Assembly (NCBI GenBank): GCA_000710935.1 | Contig: BAYV01000003.1 | Coordinates: 38,765 to 102,764 of the forward strand | DNA from: Iodidimonas nitroreducens | Lineage (GTDB): Bacteria; Pseudomonadota; Alphaproteobacteria; Sphingomonadales; Rhodothalassiaceae | Length of the DNA stretch: 64,000 bases | Direction of reading: 5' to 3' | Shown here: piece by piece, positions 16,075 through 25,054 of the stretch | Numbering within the stretch: position 1 is the first letter of the stretch | How the letters are laid out: each line of letters starts with the position of its first letter | Notes under the pieces: generated by a model | Databases searched by the model: none | What the model was told of the DNA's origin: nothing | Seen by the model: only the letters and a program-made list of their open reading frames with translations | Made by a program: the position numbers and the translations under genes

Positions 16075-17106
16075 CTAATAGATCACCTGACTATTGGCGT
16101 TATCGCCCCGCTGGATCACGATCGCCCCGGCTTCGGCCAGATTTTTTGCCTTTTGCAAAATATTGTTCTTGGCCTGCTCCACATCCCGGGCCAGCACCGG
16201 CCCCATGGTTTCGATGGAATCGCGCAAAATAGCCCCGGCGCGTTCCGACATCTGGCCAATGAACATATCGCGGATGGGGGCTTTCGATCCCTTCAGCGCA
16301 TAAACCAGCATATCCGTATCGCAAGAGCGGATAAGCACCCCCAAAGACATGGGGTCCAATTCCACCAGATCATCAAATGTGAACATCAATTGCTTCACAA
16401 GGGCCGCCGAATCCGGCATGTCGCGCTCGAAATCCTCGATAAAATCATCAAGGGATTTGGGATCGGTGCGGTTGAAAATCTCGGCCAGTTGTTCATGGCT
16501 GTCGGTGGTTGCCGCCAAGGCATAATTGAGCATTAATTCCTTGTGCAGAACTTCTTCCACATCGCCCACCACCTCTTGGGGGATCGATTGCAATTTGACG
16601 ATCCGGCGCATCGCCGAGCGGGTGATATGGCGTGGCAAAAGGGGTAATATCTTGGCGGAATGATCGGGGTTCAGCTTGGACAGCACCACAGCCACGGTTT
16701 GGGGATGCTCGCCTGAGAGATATTTTGCCAATAAATGCTCATTCACGCTCGATAGCTTTTCCCATGTGGTGCGTCCGGCGGGGCCACGAATATAATTCAT
16801 GATCTCGCCCACCTTATCATCGGGCAGAAAAGCCTTCAGCATCCGTTCGGTGCTTTCATAAGAGCCGACCACCGAACCCCCCTTGGCGAATTGTTCGGTA
16901 AAGCGATTGATCAGATCTTCTAAAACCGATGCCGTGATATTCCCCAAACCCGACATGGCACGGGTGACGATCCTGATTTCATCCTCATCAAGCCGCTCCA
17001 GCAATGGGGCGGCGCGTTTCTCGCCCAAGGCCAGAAACATGATCGATGCCTTTTCAGGGCCGGTCAAAGCCACATAATTATCCCGAACGATCGATTGTCC
17101 TGCCAT
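16075..17106 (-). CDS. fliG: Flagellar motor switch protein FliG
   Basis: A 343-residue C-ring protein that joins the MS-ring (FliF) to FliM/FliN and takes torque from the stator. The N-terminal FliF-binding domain, the middle domain with the EHPQT motif (133-137) and the C-terminal torque domain with charged FTFDDLVELD are all present. ATG 17106 is preferred (AAGGAA eight bases upstream); an in-frame ATG at 17124, two bases after the fliP stop, is possible. It is the last gene of a fliF-fliH-fliN-fliP-fliG run. Confidence 0.96.
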   Translation of the reverse strand: MAGQSIVRDNYVALTGPEKASIMFLALGEKRAAPLLERLDEDEIRIVTRAMSGLGNITASVLEDLINRFTEQFAKGGSVVGSYESTERMLKAFLPDDKVGEIMNYIRGPAGRTTWEKLSSVNEHLLAKYLSGEHPQTVAVVLSKLNPDHSAKILPLLPRHITRSAMRRIVKLQSIPQEVVGDVEEVLHKELMLNYALAATTDSHEQLAEIFNRTDPKSLDDFIEDFERDMPDSAALVKQLMFTFDDLVELDPMSLGVLIRSCDTDMLVYALKGSKAPIRDMFIGQMSERAGAILRDSIETMGPVLARDVEQAKNNILQKAKNLAEAGAIVIQRGDNANSQVIY

Positions 17107-17126
17107 GGTCGCGGTTCCTTCCATTC

Positions 17127-18056
17127 TCAGCCGGCAAAAGACAGCACAAGGCTGCCCGCCAATAATTGCCAGCCATTGATCAAAACGAAAAAAATCACCT
17201 TGAAGGGCAAGGCGACGATGGCTGGCGGCAGCATCATCATCCCCATCGACATCAACAAGGCCGCCACCACCAGATCGATGATCAGGAAGGGCATGAAAAT
17301 CAAAAAGCCGATTTCAAAAGCGCGCCGCAATTCAGAAATCAGAAAAGCCGGAAGCAAAATCCGCAAGGATACCGCATCCGCCCCCCCATTCTCTGCGCCG
17401 CCCCCTGCAGCCGGGCCATCTGCCATTTGGGCCGCCCGGTCGATCATCGCCAGCAGATCCTTGCCGTCCATTGCCGCCGCCCCGCCACCCGGGCCGGATG
17501 TTTCTATGGATGGTGATGCGGGCGGGGATGGGGGATCGCCGGATGGATCCTTTACGGCCCCGAAACTGCGTGCGGCCAGTGCATCGAAAAAGGCCAGTTC
17601 GCCGCTGCCCACCTGCATCAGCATGAAGCTTTTCACCGGGGCAATAATGTTGCTCACCCCTTGTTCCATGGTCACATCTTCATTGATCATGGGCCGCATG
17701 CCTTCATTCCAGGCGCGCTCAAAGGTGGGGGCCATGATGAAAGCGGTGAGAAAAAGGGCAAGGCTGACCAGAACGATATTGGGGGGGGCCTGTTGCAGCC
17801 CCAGGGCCGAGCGCAGGATCGACAACACCACCACGATGCGGACAAAACTCGTCACCATGATCAGGATACCCGGCGCAAGGCTAAGCACAGTGATCATCAA
17901 GATCACCTGAAACAACCGGGCGGTGAGGGTGGCATCGCTGCCGGTTCCCAGATCAAAGCTCATGGATTGGGCCAGCGCCATGCCCGGCCAGATCATGAAG
18001 GCGGCGGCCATCAAAAGAATGCCCAGATGAAAAGCGGTTCTCCGGCTTTGCGGCAT
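17127..18056 (-). CDS. fliP: Flagellar export gate protein FliP, with unusual insertion
   Basis: A 309-residue export-gate membrane protein with signal peptide (cut after about ALAQ, residue 30) and the conserved TM blocks (VILMITVLSLAPGILIMVTS, VSLALFLTAFIMAP, RILLPAFLISELRRAFEIGF, FLIIDLVVAALLMSMGMMM). Between FFDALAA and VSLRILLPA, where E. coli FliP has about nine residues, this protein has about 66 (residues 163-228, bases 17373-17570), rich in Pro, Gly, Ala and Ser with one short helix-like stretch. The frame is continuous across it. fliP following fliN and fliH is a common alphaproteobacterial order. fliO is not adjacent. Confidence 0.95.
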   Translation of the reverse strand: MPQSRRTAFHLGILLMAAAFMIWPGMALAQSMSFDLGTGSDATLTARLFQVILMITVLSLAPGILIMVTSFVRIVVVLSILRSALGLQQAPPNIVLVSLALFLTAFIMAPTFERAWNEGMRPMINEDVTMEQGVSNIIAPVKSFMLMQVGSGELAFFDALAARSFGAVKDPSGDPPSPPASPSIETSGPGGGAAAMDGKDLLAMIDRAAQMADGPAAGGGAENGGADAVSLRILLPAFLISELRRAFEIGFLIFMPFLIIDLVVAALLMSMGMMMLPPAIVALPFKVIFFVLINGWQLLAGSLVLSFAG

Positions 18057-18073
18057 ATCCCCTCGCCCTTATC

Positions 18074-18556
18074 TTAATTGTGCGTCATGCGCATATCGAC
18101 GATATCGGTGAGGGTGACCCCCAGCCGATCATCTTCAACGATCACCACTTCGCCCCGGGCTACGAGATGGTTATTAATGTGGATATCCACCGATTCCCCG
18201 ACCTTGCGATCAATTTCCACCACGGCACCCCGCCCCAGCTTCAAAAGCTGATTAACGGTGAGCGCCGCCGACCCCAAAACCACCTTGATATTCACCGGCA
18301 CATTATAAAGGGCGGAAAGGCTGTATTTGCCATTTTCATCGGCCATCACCCCGCCATCGCCGCCCCCGCTATTGCCGGCAGCGGCCTCACCGGCTTTTTT
18401 TCCCGCCGGTTTATCTGACGGTTTGGCCGAGGATTTGCTGGTGGATTTTCCGGCTGATCCCTCTTTTTCCATTCCGACCTCGGCACTGGCTTCAGTTGCG
18501 CCTTTTGATGCTGGTTTTTCATCTGGCTGTTCGCCGTCAAAATCTTTCAAATTCAT
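18074..18556 (-). CDS. fliN: Flagellar motor switch protein FliN
   Basis: A 160-residue C-ring protein. The C-terminal SpoA/FliN domain (about 80-158: VPVNIKVVLGSAALTVNQLL, LGRGAVVEIDRKVGESVDI, HLVARGEVVIVEDDRLGVTL) is well conserved. The N-terminal 75 residues are a low-complexity Lys/Ser/Ala/Gly stretch, longer than in enteric FliN and probably disordered. Its ATG overlaps the fliH stop by one base. It works with FliM and FliG in switching and binds FliH during export. Confidence 0.94.
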   Translation of the reverse strand: MNLKDFDGEQPDEKPASKGATEASAEVGMEKEGSAGKSTSKSSAKPSDKPAGKKAGEAAAGNSGGGDGGVMADENGKYSLSALYNVPVNIKVVLGSAALTVNQLLKLGRGAVVEIDRKVGESVDIHINNHLVARGEVVIVEDDRLGVTLTDIVDMRMTHN

Positions 18557-19236
18557 CAGAATGTTCCTTCTTCATGGTCTGATTTCAAACGCAGGTCGAA
18601 TATGGTTCCGATCATCTTGTCGATGCGGTCCAGGGTTTCCTGGGGGTCATGGCGCACCGATCCCCGTGCCCATGTGATGGCGATGCCAAAATCGCTCAAA
18701 TGATTATTCTGCTGCACCAGCAGGCCATTCATCTGGGCTTTCATGGTGCCTTCACCCTGCTGCACCAGCCGGCTGAGGGGATCGGCCAAAAGGCGACCGG
18801 CCTCGATCGTCAGGCTGGGGGCATCGCCATGCTGATGCAGAGCCTGGCGCACCAGATTTTGCGCGATGGTGAGGGCATGATCCTCGGTCAAACGATGCGC
18901 CAGCTTTTGCAACAGGGCCAAAAGGGTGCGGGTGGCCTGCTGCTCCATATCAGCCAGAATATGATCAAGGGCTTCGCGGGCATCGGGCATCTGATCGCTG
19001 ATATGATCAAGGGCTTCTAAAATCAGGGCATCGCGTTTGGCCGCAATGGCTTCGCTGGCGGCTTTTTGCCCGGCGGCATAGCCTGCCTGATGGCCCTCTT
19101 CGCGGGCTTTTAGCTGCGCGGCCTCAAGATCGGCATCGCTGTGACGCAGGATCAATTTTGGATCGGCTGCCGGTTCCTTGGGGGGGGCAGCGTCTTCCTG
19201 ATCGAAATCACGATGAAAGGCAAAGGGGCGCTGCAT
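18556..19236 (-). CDS. fliH: Flagellar assembly protein FliH
   Basis: A 226-residue regulator of the export ATPase FliI. It has a polar N-terminus, a helical Ala/Gln/Glu-rich middle with GxxxG-like spacing (GHQAGYAAGQKAA), and a C-terminal region ending ITWARGSVRHDPQETLDRID, typical of alphaproteobacterial FliH. It sits between fliF and fliN with one-base overlaps on both sides, which supports the call since FliH sequences are weakly conserved. Confidence 0.85.
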   Translation of the reverse strand: MQRPFAFHRDFDQEDAAPPKEPAADPKLILRHSDADLEAAQLKAREEGHQAGYAAGQKAASEAIAAKRDALILEALDHISDQMPDAREALDHILADMEQQATRTLLALLQKLAHRLTEDHALTIAQNLVRQALHQHGDAPSLTIEAGRLLADPLSRLVQQGEGTMKAQMNGLLVQQNNHLSDFGIAITWARGSVRHDPQETLDRIDKMIGTIFDLRLKSDHEEGTF

Positions 19237-20942
19237 CAGGCGGCATCCTCATAAATCCAGCTCCGCAAGATCGCCACCACCTCATCGGGGTTATCTTCTA
19301 CAATATCGCCCAGCTTACGCAGGGAGCTTGCCCGCACTTTTCCTTCAACCGCGCGCACCTCCAGCATTTGATCAAGGCGTTCATCCACGCTGGGTTTGGG
19401 CAGGGCCCGTGCCCCGCTTGCCGCCGCATCATCGGGGCCATCGAGCCGGGCCTGTTCACCATCCGCGCCCGGCTCCAGCGCCAGATCGCCATCCCCGCCC
19501 TGCTCCGATGATCGCCCTTGCGCGCCCGCAATGGCCAGCCTGTTTTCGTTATTGCCCTCGCGATTGGCCAGCGATGTGATCAAGGGCCGCAAGCCAAAAA
19601 TGCTGACCAAAGCAATCGCCACCAATAAAACCAGATAGCGCAGAATGCTCATCAGATTGGATTGAACGAACGCCATCAAAGCAGACCCCTGCGGCGGGAA
19701 GGCGGTGCTGGCAATATCGATGAATTCCAGATTTTCGACCGTCACCTGATCGCCACGGCTGGCATCAAAGCCGATGGCCGATTTCACCAGATTTTCAATG
19801 CGCGCCAGTTCCTCGGCCGAGCGCGGCACATAAACCTGATTGCCGGCCTCATCGGTTTGGTAGATGCCATTCACCAGCACCCCCACCGATTGCCGGTTGA
19901 TGCCGCCGGGTTCTGTGCTTTGTTCAAACACGCGCGAGGAAATCTCGTAATTCGTGACCTGTTCACTGCGCTCGCTGTTATTGAGATCGCTGGCGGCATT
20001 CTCGGCGCCTACCACCACCTGAGGCAGGTTCTGTTCCACGGTCACGGGCTGTTCATTGCTACCCTCACGATTGATTTCGGCTTCTTCAACCGATTGGGTG
20101 GAACGCACCGCCGTTGCCGAGGGATCAAAGGTCTGCTCACGCAGGCGGCTGCGATTGCGGGCAAATTCAACCGCCGCCTGAACCCGCACATTCTGCGCCC
20201 CCAAGCGCGGGGCCAGCAAAGATTCAACGGATCGGATCAAAGCCAGTTCGGCTTCGGCTTTCATGCCGGTGGCCGCCCCGGCCATATCCGATCCATCATT
20301 GGCAAAAATCTTGTTGCCCCGGCTATCCATCACCGTCACAGCCGATGAATTAAGGCGCGGCACCGACGCTGATACCAGCGATTGAATGGCACTGGCCTGC
20401 GCTTTTTCCAGCGCGAAATTTCCCCGCATCCGCACCACCACCGAAGCCGAAGGGGTGATCTGTTCGCGGGTAAAGGCATCGCGATCCGGCAAAACCAGAT
20501 GCACCCGGGCCGCATCCACATCGCGCAGTGCGGTGATCGTGCGGGCCAATTCCCCCTCTAGGGCGCGCAAGCGATTGATCTGCTGCATGAAGCTTGTCAG
20601 CCCCAAAGAGCCCTGCTGATCAAACAGCTCATAGCCCATCGCCCCACTGCTGGGCAGGCCTTCTTCGGCCAGAGCCATCCGCGCCCGGGCCACGCTGGGC
20701 TGGGGCACGAAAAGGGTTGTGCCACCGTCCCGCACATCGACGGATATGCCCATCTGCTCAAGGGAACGGCTGACCTTACCCGCCTCGGCCAGATCCAGCC
20801 CCGAATAGAGAAGCGCCATCGGCGGCTTGGCCAATTGCGCGATCATTACAATCAAAATCACAAGGAGCGTTGCACCCGCAAGGCCCATAACGATCAGGCG
20901 ATTGCGATCCATTGCCCGAAGAGAGGCAAGCAGCTTGGTCAC
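19236..20942 (-). CDS. fliF: Flagellar MS-ring protein FliF
   Basis: A 568-residue protein with TM helices at about 16-36 and 428-450, the YscJ/FliF ring-building motif region (LLYSGLDLAEAGKVSRSLEQ), FliF_C (VTNYEISSRVFEQSTEPGGI) and the C-terminal FliG-binding tail (RASSLRKLGDIVEDNPDEVV). It starts with GTG at 20942. First gene of the leftward fliF-H-N-P-G operon, divergent from fliL; a CtrA-like near-match lies in the shared promoter region. Confidence 0.97.
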   Translation of the reverse strand: MTKLLASLRAMDRNRLIVMGLAGATLLVILIVMIAQLAKPPMALLYSGLDLAEAGKVSRSLEQMGISVDVRDGGTTLFVPQPSVARARMALAEEGLPSSGAMGYELFDQQGSLGLTSFMQQINRLRALEGELARTITALRDVDAARVHLVLPDRDAFTREQITPSASVVVRMRGNFALEKAQASAIQSLVSASVPRLNSSAVTVMDSRGNKIFANDGSDMAGAATGMKAEAELALIRSVESLLAPRLGAQNVRVQAAVEFARNRSRLREQTFDPSATAVRSTQSVEEAEINREGSNEQPVTVEQNLPQVVVGAENAASDLNNSERSEQVTNYEISSRVFEQSTEPGGINRQSVGVLVNGIYQTDEAGNQVYVPRSAEELARIENLVKSAIGFDASRGDQVTVENLEFIDIASTAFPPQGSALMAFVQSNLMSILRYLVLLVAIALVSIFGLRPLITSLANREGNNENRLAIAGAQGRSSEQGGDGDLALEPGADGEQARLDGPDDAAASGARALPKPSVDERLDQMLEVRAVEGKVRASSLRKLGDIVEDNPDEVVAILRSWIYEDAA

Positions 20943-20995
20943 AAGATTTCTACCTTTGTTGTCTGTCCGAATGCCCCAAAGCTACGACAGCCTGT

Positions 20996-21010
20996 TTAAA
21001 CTCAGTTCAA
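20996..21010. promoter_or_regulatory. Near-match to CtrA box between fliF and fliL
   Basis: TTAA-N7-TCAA matches seven of the eight fixed bases of the CtrA-type TTAA-N7-TTAA motif, in the 135-base divergent region between fliF and fliL. One mismatch makes chance occurrence easy, but position supports it. Confidence 0.35.
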
Positions 21011-21077
21011 AGATGTGATGCTAATAATCACTCACGAACACTTGGTAGAAATGCAAAAAAGAGCTTTTTTAATTAAA

Positions 21078-21614
21078 ATGCCAAATAAAATTGAAGAAGA
21101 TGACGAAATCGATGAGCCAAAGAAAAGATGGCGTCCGCATCTTCGCTCATCGGCCCGCAGACACCTTGGTCTGGCTTTGGCTGGCCTTTTGGGGCTGCCG
21201 TTGGCGGGCCTGATCGGCCTGATGGCAGCCGTGGGGCCGGATCGGGCCATGAGCCTTATGGGCGAGACGATGATCGCGATCCGCGCATCCTTTGGCCCGG
21301 AAATCAGGGAGCGCCCCCCCGCTTATGTGCATCTGCCCGATCTTCTGGTCAATGGCAGCGGGCCATCCGGGCCGGTGGTGATCAAGGCCCGGATCGTTTT
21401 GAAAACACCGGCGCTGATGGTGAGCCGGGTCGAGGCTGCCGAACCCCTGATCATGGATATGATGCTGGAATTTTTCCGCGAACTGGGGGCCCGCGATACC
21501 TATGGCAGCGCCGGGCTTTACCGGATGCGCTCTGAATCCTTGCGCCGGATCAATCTGTTATTGGGTGATGAGATCATCGAGCAGGTGCTGATTACCGATC
21601 TTTTGGTGCAGTAA
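21078..21614 (+). CDS. fliL: Flagellar basal body-associated protein FliL
   Basis: A 178-residue protein with a charged cytoplasmic N-terminus, one membrane helix (LGLALAGLLGLPLAGLIGLM) and a periplasmic FliL domain (YVHLPDLLVNGSG ... MLEFFRELGARD ... ESLRRINLLLGDEIIEQVLI). FliL surrounds the stator and supports torque. The frame is open back to GTG 21015, with another ATG at 21051; 21078 is chosen because the acidic N-terminus fits the family. Its position ahead of fliM supports the call. A second FliL-like gene lies at 49050. Confidence 0.88.
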   Translation: MPNKIEEDDEIDEPKKRWRPHLRSSARRHLGLALAGLLGLPLAGLIGLMAAVGPDRAMSLMGETMIAIRASFGPEIRERPPAYVHLPDLLVNGSGPSGPVVIKARIVLKTPALMVSRVEAAEPLIMDMMLEFFRELGARDTYGSAGLYRMRSESLRRINLLLGDEIIEQVLITDLLVQ

Positions 21615-21636
21615 ACCATCATGAAGGGGTGGATGA

Positions 21637-22686
21637 ATGGCAAATGAGCCGCAAACCGACGATCAGCAAGGCACTTTGGGTCAGGCTTTTGCCGCTGCCG
21701 TTGATGTTGATCTTTCCAAAAACGAACTGGATCAAAGCGATATCGACCGCTTGATGAGCGATCACGCCACGGGCTTTGATACCCCTGAAACAGTGATGCA
21801 GAAAATCGCCAATTCCACCATCGTCAATTATGAACGCCTGCCCATGCTTGATGTGGTGTTCGATCGATTTGTGCGGCTGTTTGGCGAAAAACTGCGGCAA
21901 TTGATGTCAGCCAATCTGGAAGTCAGCATCGATCAGGTCTCGGCCATCCGCTTTGGCGATTTTATCGAACAGGTGCCTTTGCCCTGCCTTGTTTCCATCC
22001 TGAACGCCGTGGAATGGGAAGATAAATGCGTGGCCGTGATGGATCACAGGCTGGTTTATACGGCGGTGGAAATCCTGCTGGGCGGGCGCGAGATGCTCGA
22101 TAGCGATACTTTGGAGGTGCGCACGCTGACATCGGTTGAACGCAGGCTGGTCACCCGGCTGATGACGGTGTTCAGCGGGGCTTTGAGCGAGGCCTTCACC
22201 CCGGTTTCAGATATCGCCTTCAATGTGGATCGGCTGGAAACCAACCCGCAATTGGCGATGATTGCGCGCTCCACAAGCGCTTCGATCCATGCCCGTTTTG
22301 CCATCGAGATTGAAAATCGCCATGGTTTCGTGGATCTGGTGATGCCCTATTCCATGCTGGAGCCGGTGCGCACCTTGTTGTTGCAGATGTTCATGGGGGA
22401 AAGCTTTGGCCGCGACAATGGCTGGAAAAAGCATTTCCGCGATCAATTACAGCGCACGGAAATCCGTTTGGATGGCGTTTTGGCCGAAATGGAAATCCCG
22501 CTGGCCACCGCCTTGGGCTGGAAAGCCGGAACCTTCATCGAATTGAACAAAAGCGCGGATGGCAGCGCCGATCTTTTATCCGGCGATATGCGCCTTTTAT
22601 CGGGGCATATCGGCCAAAGCAAAGGCCAGATCGCCATCAGGATCGAAAAGAATATCTTTGATGCTTCTGAGGAGCAAAATGCATGA
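21637..22686 (+). CDS. fliM: Flagellar motor switch protein FliM
   Basis: A 349-residue C-ring protein. The N-terminal CheY-binding type motif is LDQSDIDRLM (31-40), followed by the CheC-like middle domain (YERLPMLDVVFDRFVRLFGE ... LLGGREML) and the C-terminal SpoA domain. An SD-like AAGGGG precedes the ATG. It overlaps the next gene by four bases, forming fliL-fliM-DUF6468-motE. Confidence 0.96.
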   Translation: MANEPQTDDQQGTLGQAFAAAVDVDLSKNELDQSDIDRLMSDHATGFDTPETVMQKIANSTIVNYERLPMLDVVFDRFVRLFGEKLRQLMSANLEVSIDQVSAIRFGDFIEQVPLPCLVSILNAVEWEDKCVAVMDHRLVYTAVEILLGGREMLDSDTLEVRTLTSVERRLVTRLMTVFSGALSEAFTPVSDIAFNVDRLETNPQLAMIARSTSASIHARFAIEIENRHGFVDLVMPYSMLEPVRTLLLQMFMGESFGRDNGWKKHFRDQLQRTEIRLDGVLAEMEIPLATALGWKAGTFIELNKSADGSADLLSGDMRLLSGHIGQSKGQIAIRIEKNIFDASEEQNA

Positions 22687-23165
22687 ATGGGATGCTCATC
22701 AATATTCTTGTGATTGTCGCCTTGCTGGCGTCAGCCCTTTATTCCATCCGGCTGAATAAAAAAATCAGCGAGATGCGCACAGCGCTGCGCGATATGGAAA
22801 GCCTGTTCAAGGATTTTGGGGCACAGGTGGATCGCTCCCAATCGCTGCTGGCAGATATGAAAGCCGCTGGCGATCATATCGCCACGGTGCTGGATGAAGG
22901 CGTGTTTGAAGCCGAGAAAATCAATAGCCGTCTTAACCTCACCCTTGATCGGGCGCATCAGCACCGGGCCCCGGCCCCCGCTTTTTCCACCCCGGCCAAA
23001 GCGTCTGATGCCCCCCCGCCTTCGTCGCAAGCTTCAGCCCCTTCACCAACGCAACCATCCGGCCATCAACCGGGTTTCAAAAAGGTTTTATGGCCATTGG
23101 CTCAAGCCAGAATCGAACCCATAAAAGGGGCAAATCCTTTTGATCCTGTAAGCAAGGAGCGCTGA
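22683..23165 (+). CDS. DUF6468 flagellar-locus membrane protein
   Basis: A 160-residue protein with an N-terminal membrane helix (MLINILVIVALLASALYSIRL), a helical, probably coiled-coil stretch (KKISEMRTALRDMESLFKDF ... LLADMKAAGDHI) and a Pro/Ser/Ala-rich C-terminus. This arrangement between fliM and motE is typical of DUF6468 proteins in alphaproteobacteria, whose role is not established. The ATGA overlap with fliM shows coupled translation. Confidence 0.75.
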   Translation: MNGMLINILVIVALLASALYSIRLNKKISEMRTALRDMESLFKDFGAQVDRSQSLLADMKAAGDHIATVLDEGVFEAEKINSRLNLTLDRAHQHRAPAPAFSTPAKASDAPPPSSQASAPSPTQPSGHQPGFKKVLWPLAQARIEPIKGANPFDPVSKER

Positions 23166-23166
23166 T

Positions 23167-23937
23167 ATGGCGGTTTTTTCATTTCGGATCATGCCCATCA
23201 GCATCGCCGTTTTATCGATGGCCGCGATGGCCCAAGCCTATCAACTGGCCCCGAACAATGACGAAGCTTTGAAAACAACGGCCGCCGCCCAGCCACAGCC
23301 GGATGATGAGACGACCAAGCCCTATAATGCCTTTGGCCAGCATGATCGCCCCTGGGCGCGCAATTTATTGCCGAAAAATGCACAATCCCCATCATCCTTG
23401 CCTGAGGAATTGGCTAAAAGTGTACGCGATAACCGCAAGCCCCCGTCCTCAGATAACGAGAATATATCTGAATTGACCGCTCTTTTTTACACGACCGATG
23501 CTTTCACCTCGGCCCGAGCCGAGCGGGTGCCAAGCCGGGCTTTGGCCCTGATCCGCGAGCGCGAAGCCGATCTGGCCCGTCAGGAAGCCGATCTGGCCGA
23601 TGCCCGGGCCCTTGTGGAAGCCAGCCGCAGGGCTGTGGCCGCTGATTTTCAAAAGCTGCAGGATCTGCACCAGAAAACCAGCCAATTGCTTGATCGCCTG
23701 CAGCAAACCGAAGAAGCTGATCTCACCCGCATGACCAATCTTTATCAGAATATGAAGCCCAAAGAAGCGGCGGAAATCCTGAACGAGATGGATGAACGGG
23801 TGGTGGCAGCGGTGATCGAGCGCATGCCCGAACGCATCGGCGCCCCCATTCTGGCGCGCATGGATGTGCAAAAAGCCCGCCTTGTCATGCGCCTGTTTGC
23901 CGATCGCAAAGCGGCTTTTCTATCAAGTAATGGCTAA
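23167..23937 (+). CDS. motE: MotE-family protein
   Basis: A 256-residue exported or membrane-anchored protein. It has an N-terminal hydrophobic signal (VFSFRIMPISIAVLSMAAMA), a low-complexity region, a long coiled coil (about 125-185: REREADLARQEADLADARAL) and a C-terminal MgtE-N-like domain (MKPKEAAEILNEMDERVVAA ... MPERIGAPILARMD). In Sinorhizobium MotE is a chaperone for the periplasmic motility protein MotC. That function is known for the family and inferred here. It closes the fliL-fliM-DUF6468 operon and converges on flhB. Confidence 0.85.
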   Translation: MAVFSFRIMPISIAVLSMAAMAQAYQLAPNNDEALKTTAAAQPQPDDETTKPYNAFGQHDRPWARNLLPKNAQSPSSLPEELAKSVRDNRKPPSSDNENISELTALFYTTDAFTSARAERVPSRALALIREREADLARQEADLADARALVEASRRAVAADFQKLQDLHQKTSQLLDRLQQTEEADLTRMTNLYQNMKPKEAAEILNEMDERVVAAVIERMPERIGAPILARMDVQKARLVMRLFADRKAAFLSSNG

Positions 23938-23946
23938 AAGTTGGGA

Positions 23947-25044
23947 TCAGCCCTTCTTTTTCTTATTATAGGCGCGGCGATCTTCTTTCATCACCACGGT
24001 CAGGATCTGGGCGATCATCTTATAAAATTCGGTGGGGATATAATGATCGATCTCCACCAGGGGATATAAAGCCCGGGCAAGGGTGGGATTATCCACCACC
24101 GGCACCCCTGCTTCTTTGGCAACACTGCGAATTTTCAAGGCCAGTTCATCCACCCCCTTTGCCAGACACAGGGGTGCGGGTGTCTGCCCCCGCTCATAGC
24201 GCAGGGCAATGGCATAATGGGTTGGGTTCATGATCACCACCGATGCTTTGGGCACCTCGGCCATCATCCGCCGTTTCACCCTTGATCGGCGAATCTCCCG
24301 CAGCTTCGCCTTGATCTGAGGATCGCCCTCCATCTGCTTGTGCTCGTCCTTGATTTCCTGTCGCGACATGCGCAATTGCCGCCGCCAATCAAAGCGCCGC
24401 CACAAAACATCAAGAATGGCGATCACCATATAAACCAGCATCACAAAAAACAGCAATTGCACCGATAAAGCGCTCAAAAGTCGCGATAATTCATCGATGC
24501 CATAGCCGGTGGCCTGTTCGATCCCACCCAATTGCTGATAGATCAAAATCCCCACCACCAAACCCACCGCCAGCACCTTCACCAGGCTTTTGATGAATTC
24601 CACCACAGATGAAAGCGAAAATAGCCGCTTGAACCCGGCAATGGGCGAGACCCGCTCGGTTTTCGGGGTGATCCGATCCGCCGCCAGCATGATCGAATTC
24701 TGCATCCAGCCTGATAAAAAGGCCGCCGCCACAAAAAAAGCGGCAATTACCGCCAGGGGTGCAAACAGGCCATAAAGGATCTGCAAAGCCAAAGCCCGCA
24801 AATCCCCCTGGGCGGATTGCACATCGATGGCATGGGATTGCATGATCAGGGGCGAAATGCTGTTGGAAATCTTTGATGTGAACTCAGCACCATAAAAAGC
24901 CAGCATGATGAGCGCCGCCAGTATCGACATGGCATTCGCCACTTCCCGCGAGACCGGCAAATTGCCTTTCTTGCGGGCCTCATCCAGCTTTTTCTCTGTT
25001 GGCTCTTCGGTTTTTTGCGATTTATCCTGATCATCGGCTGCCAT
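23947..25044 (-). CDS. flhB: Flagellar export switch protein FlhB
   Basis: A 365-residue export-gate protein with four membrane helices and a cytoplasmic domain containing the autocleavage motif NPTH (about 273-276), which governs the switch from rod/hook to filament substrates. The N-terminus KTEEPTEKKLDEARKKG is the classic FlhB start. ATG 25044 has AGGAGG six bases upstream; ATG 25047 is three bases closer. It lies just after fliR. Confidence 0.97.
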   Translation of the reverse strand: MAADDQDKSQKTEEPTEKKLDEARKKGNLPVSREVANAMSILAALIMLAFYGAEFTSKISNSISPLIMQSHAIDVQSAQGDLRALALQILYGLFAPLAVIAAFFVAAAFLSGWMQNSIMLAADRITPKTERVSPIAGFKRLFSLSSVVEFIKSLVKVLAVGLVVGILIYQQLGGIEQATGYGIDELSRLLSALSVQLLFFVMLVYMVIAILDVLWRRFDWRRQLRMSRQEIKDEHKQMEGDPQIKAKLREIRRSRVKRRMMAEVPKASVVIMNPTHYAIALRYERGQTPAPLCLAKGVDELALKIRSVAKEAGVPVVDNPTLARALYPLVEIDHYIPTEFYKMIAQILTVVMKEDRRAYNKKKKG

Positions 25045-25054
25045 CATCGCCCTC

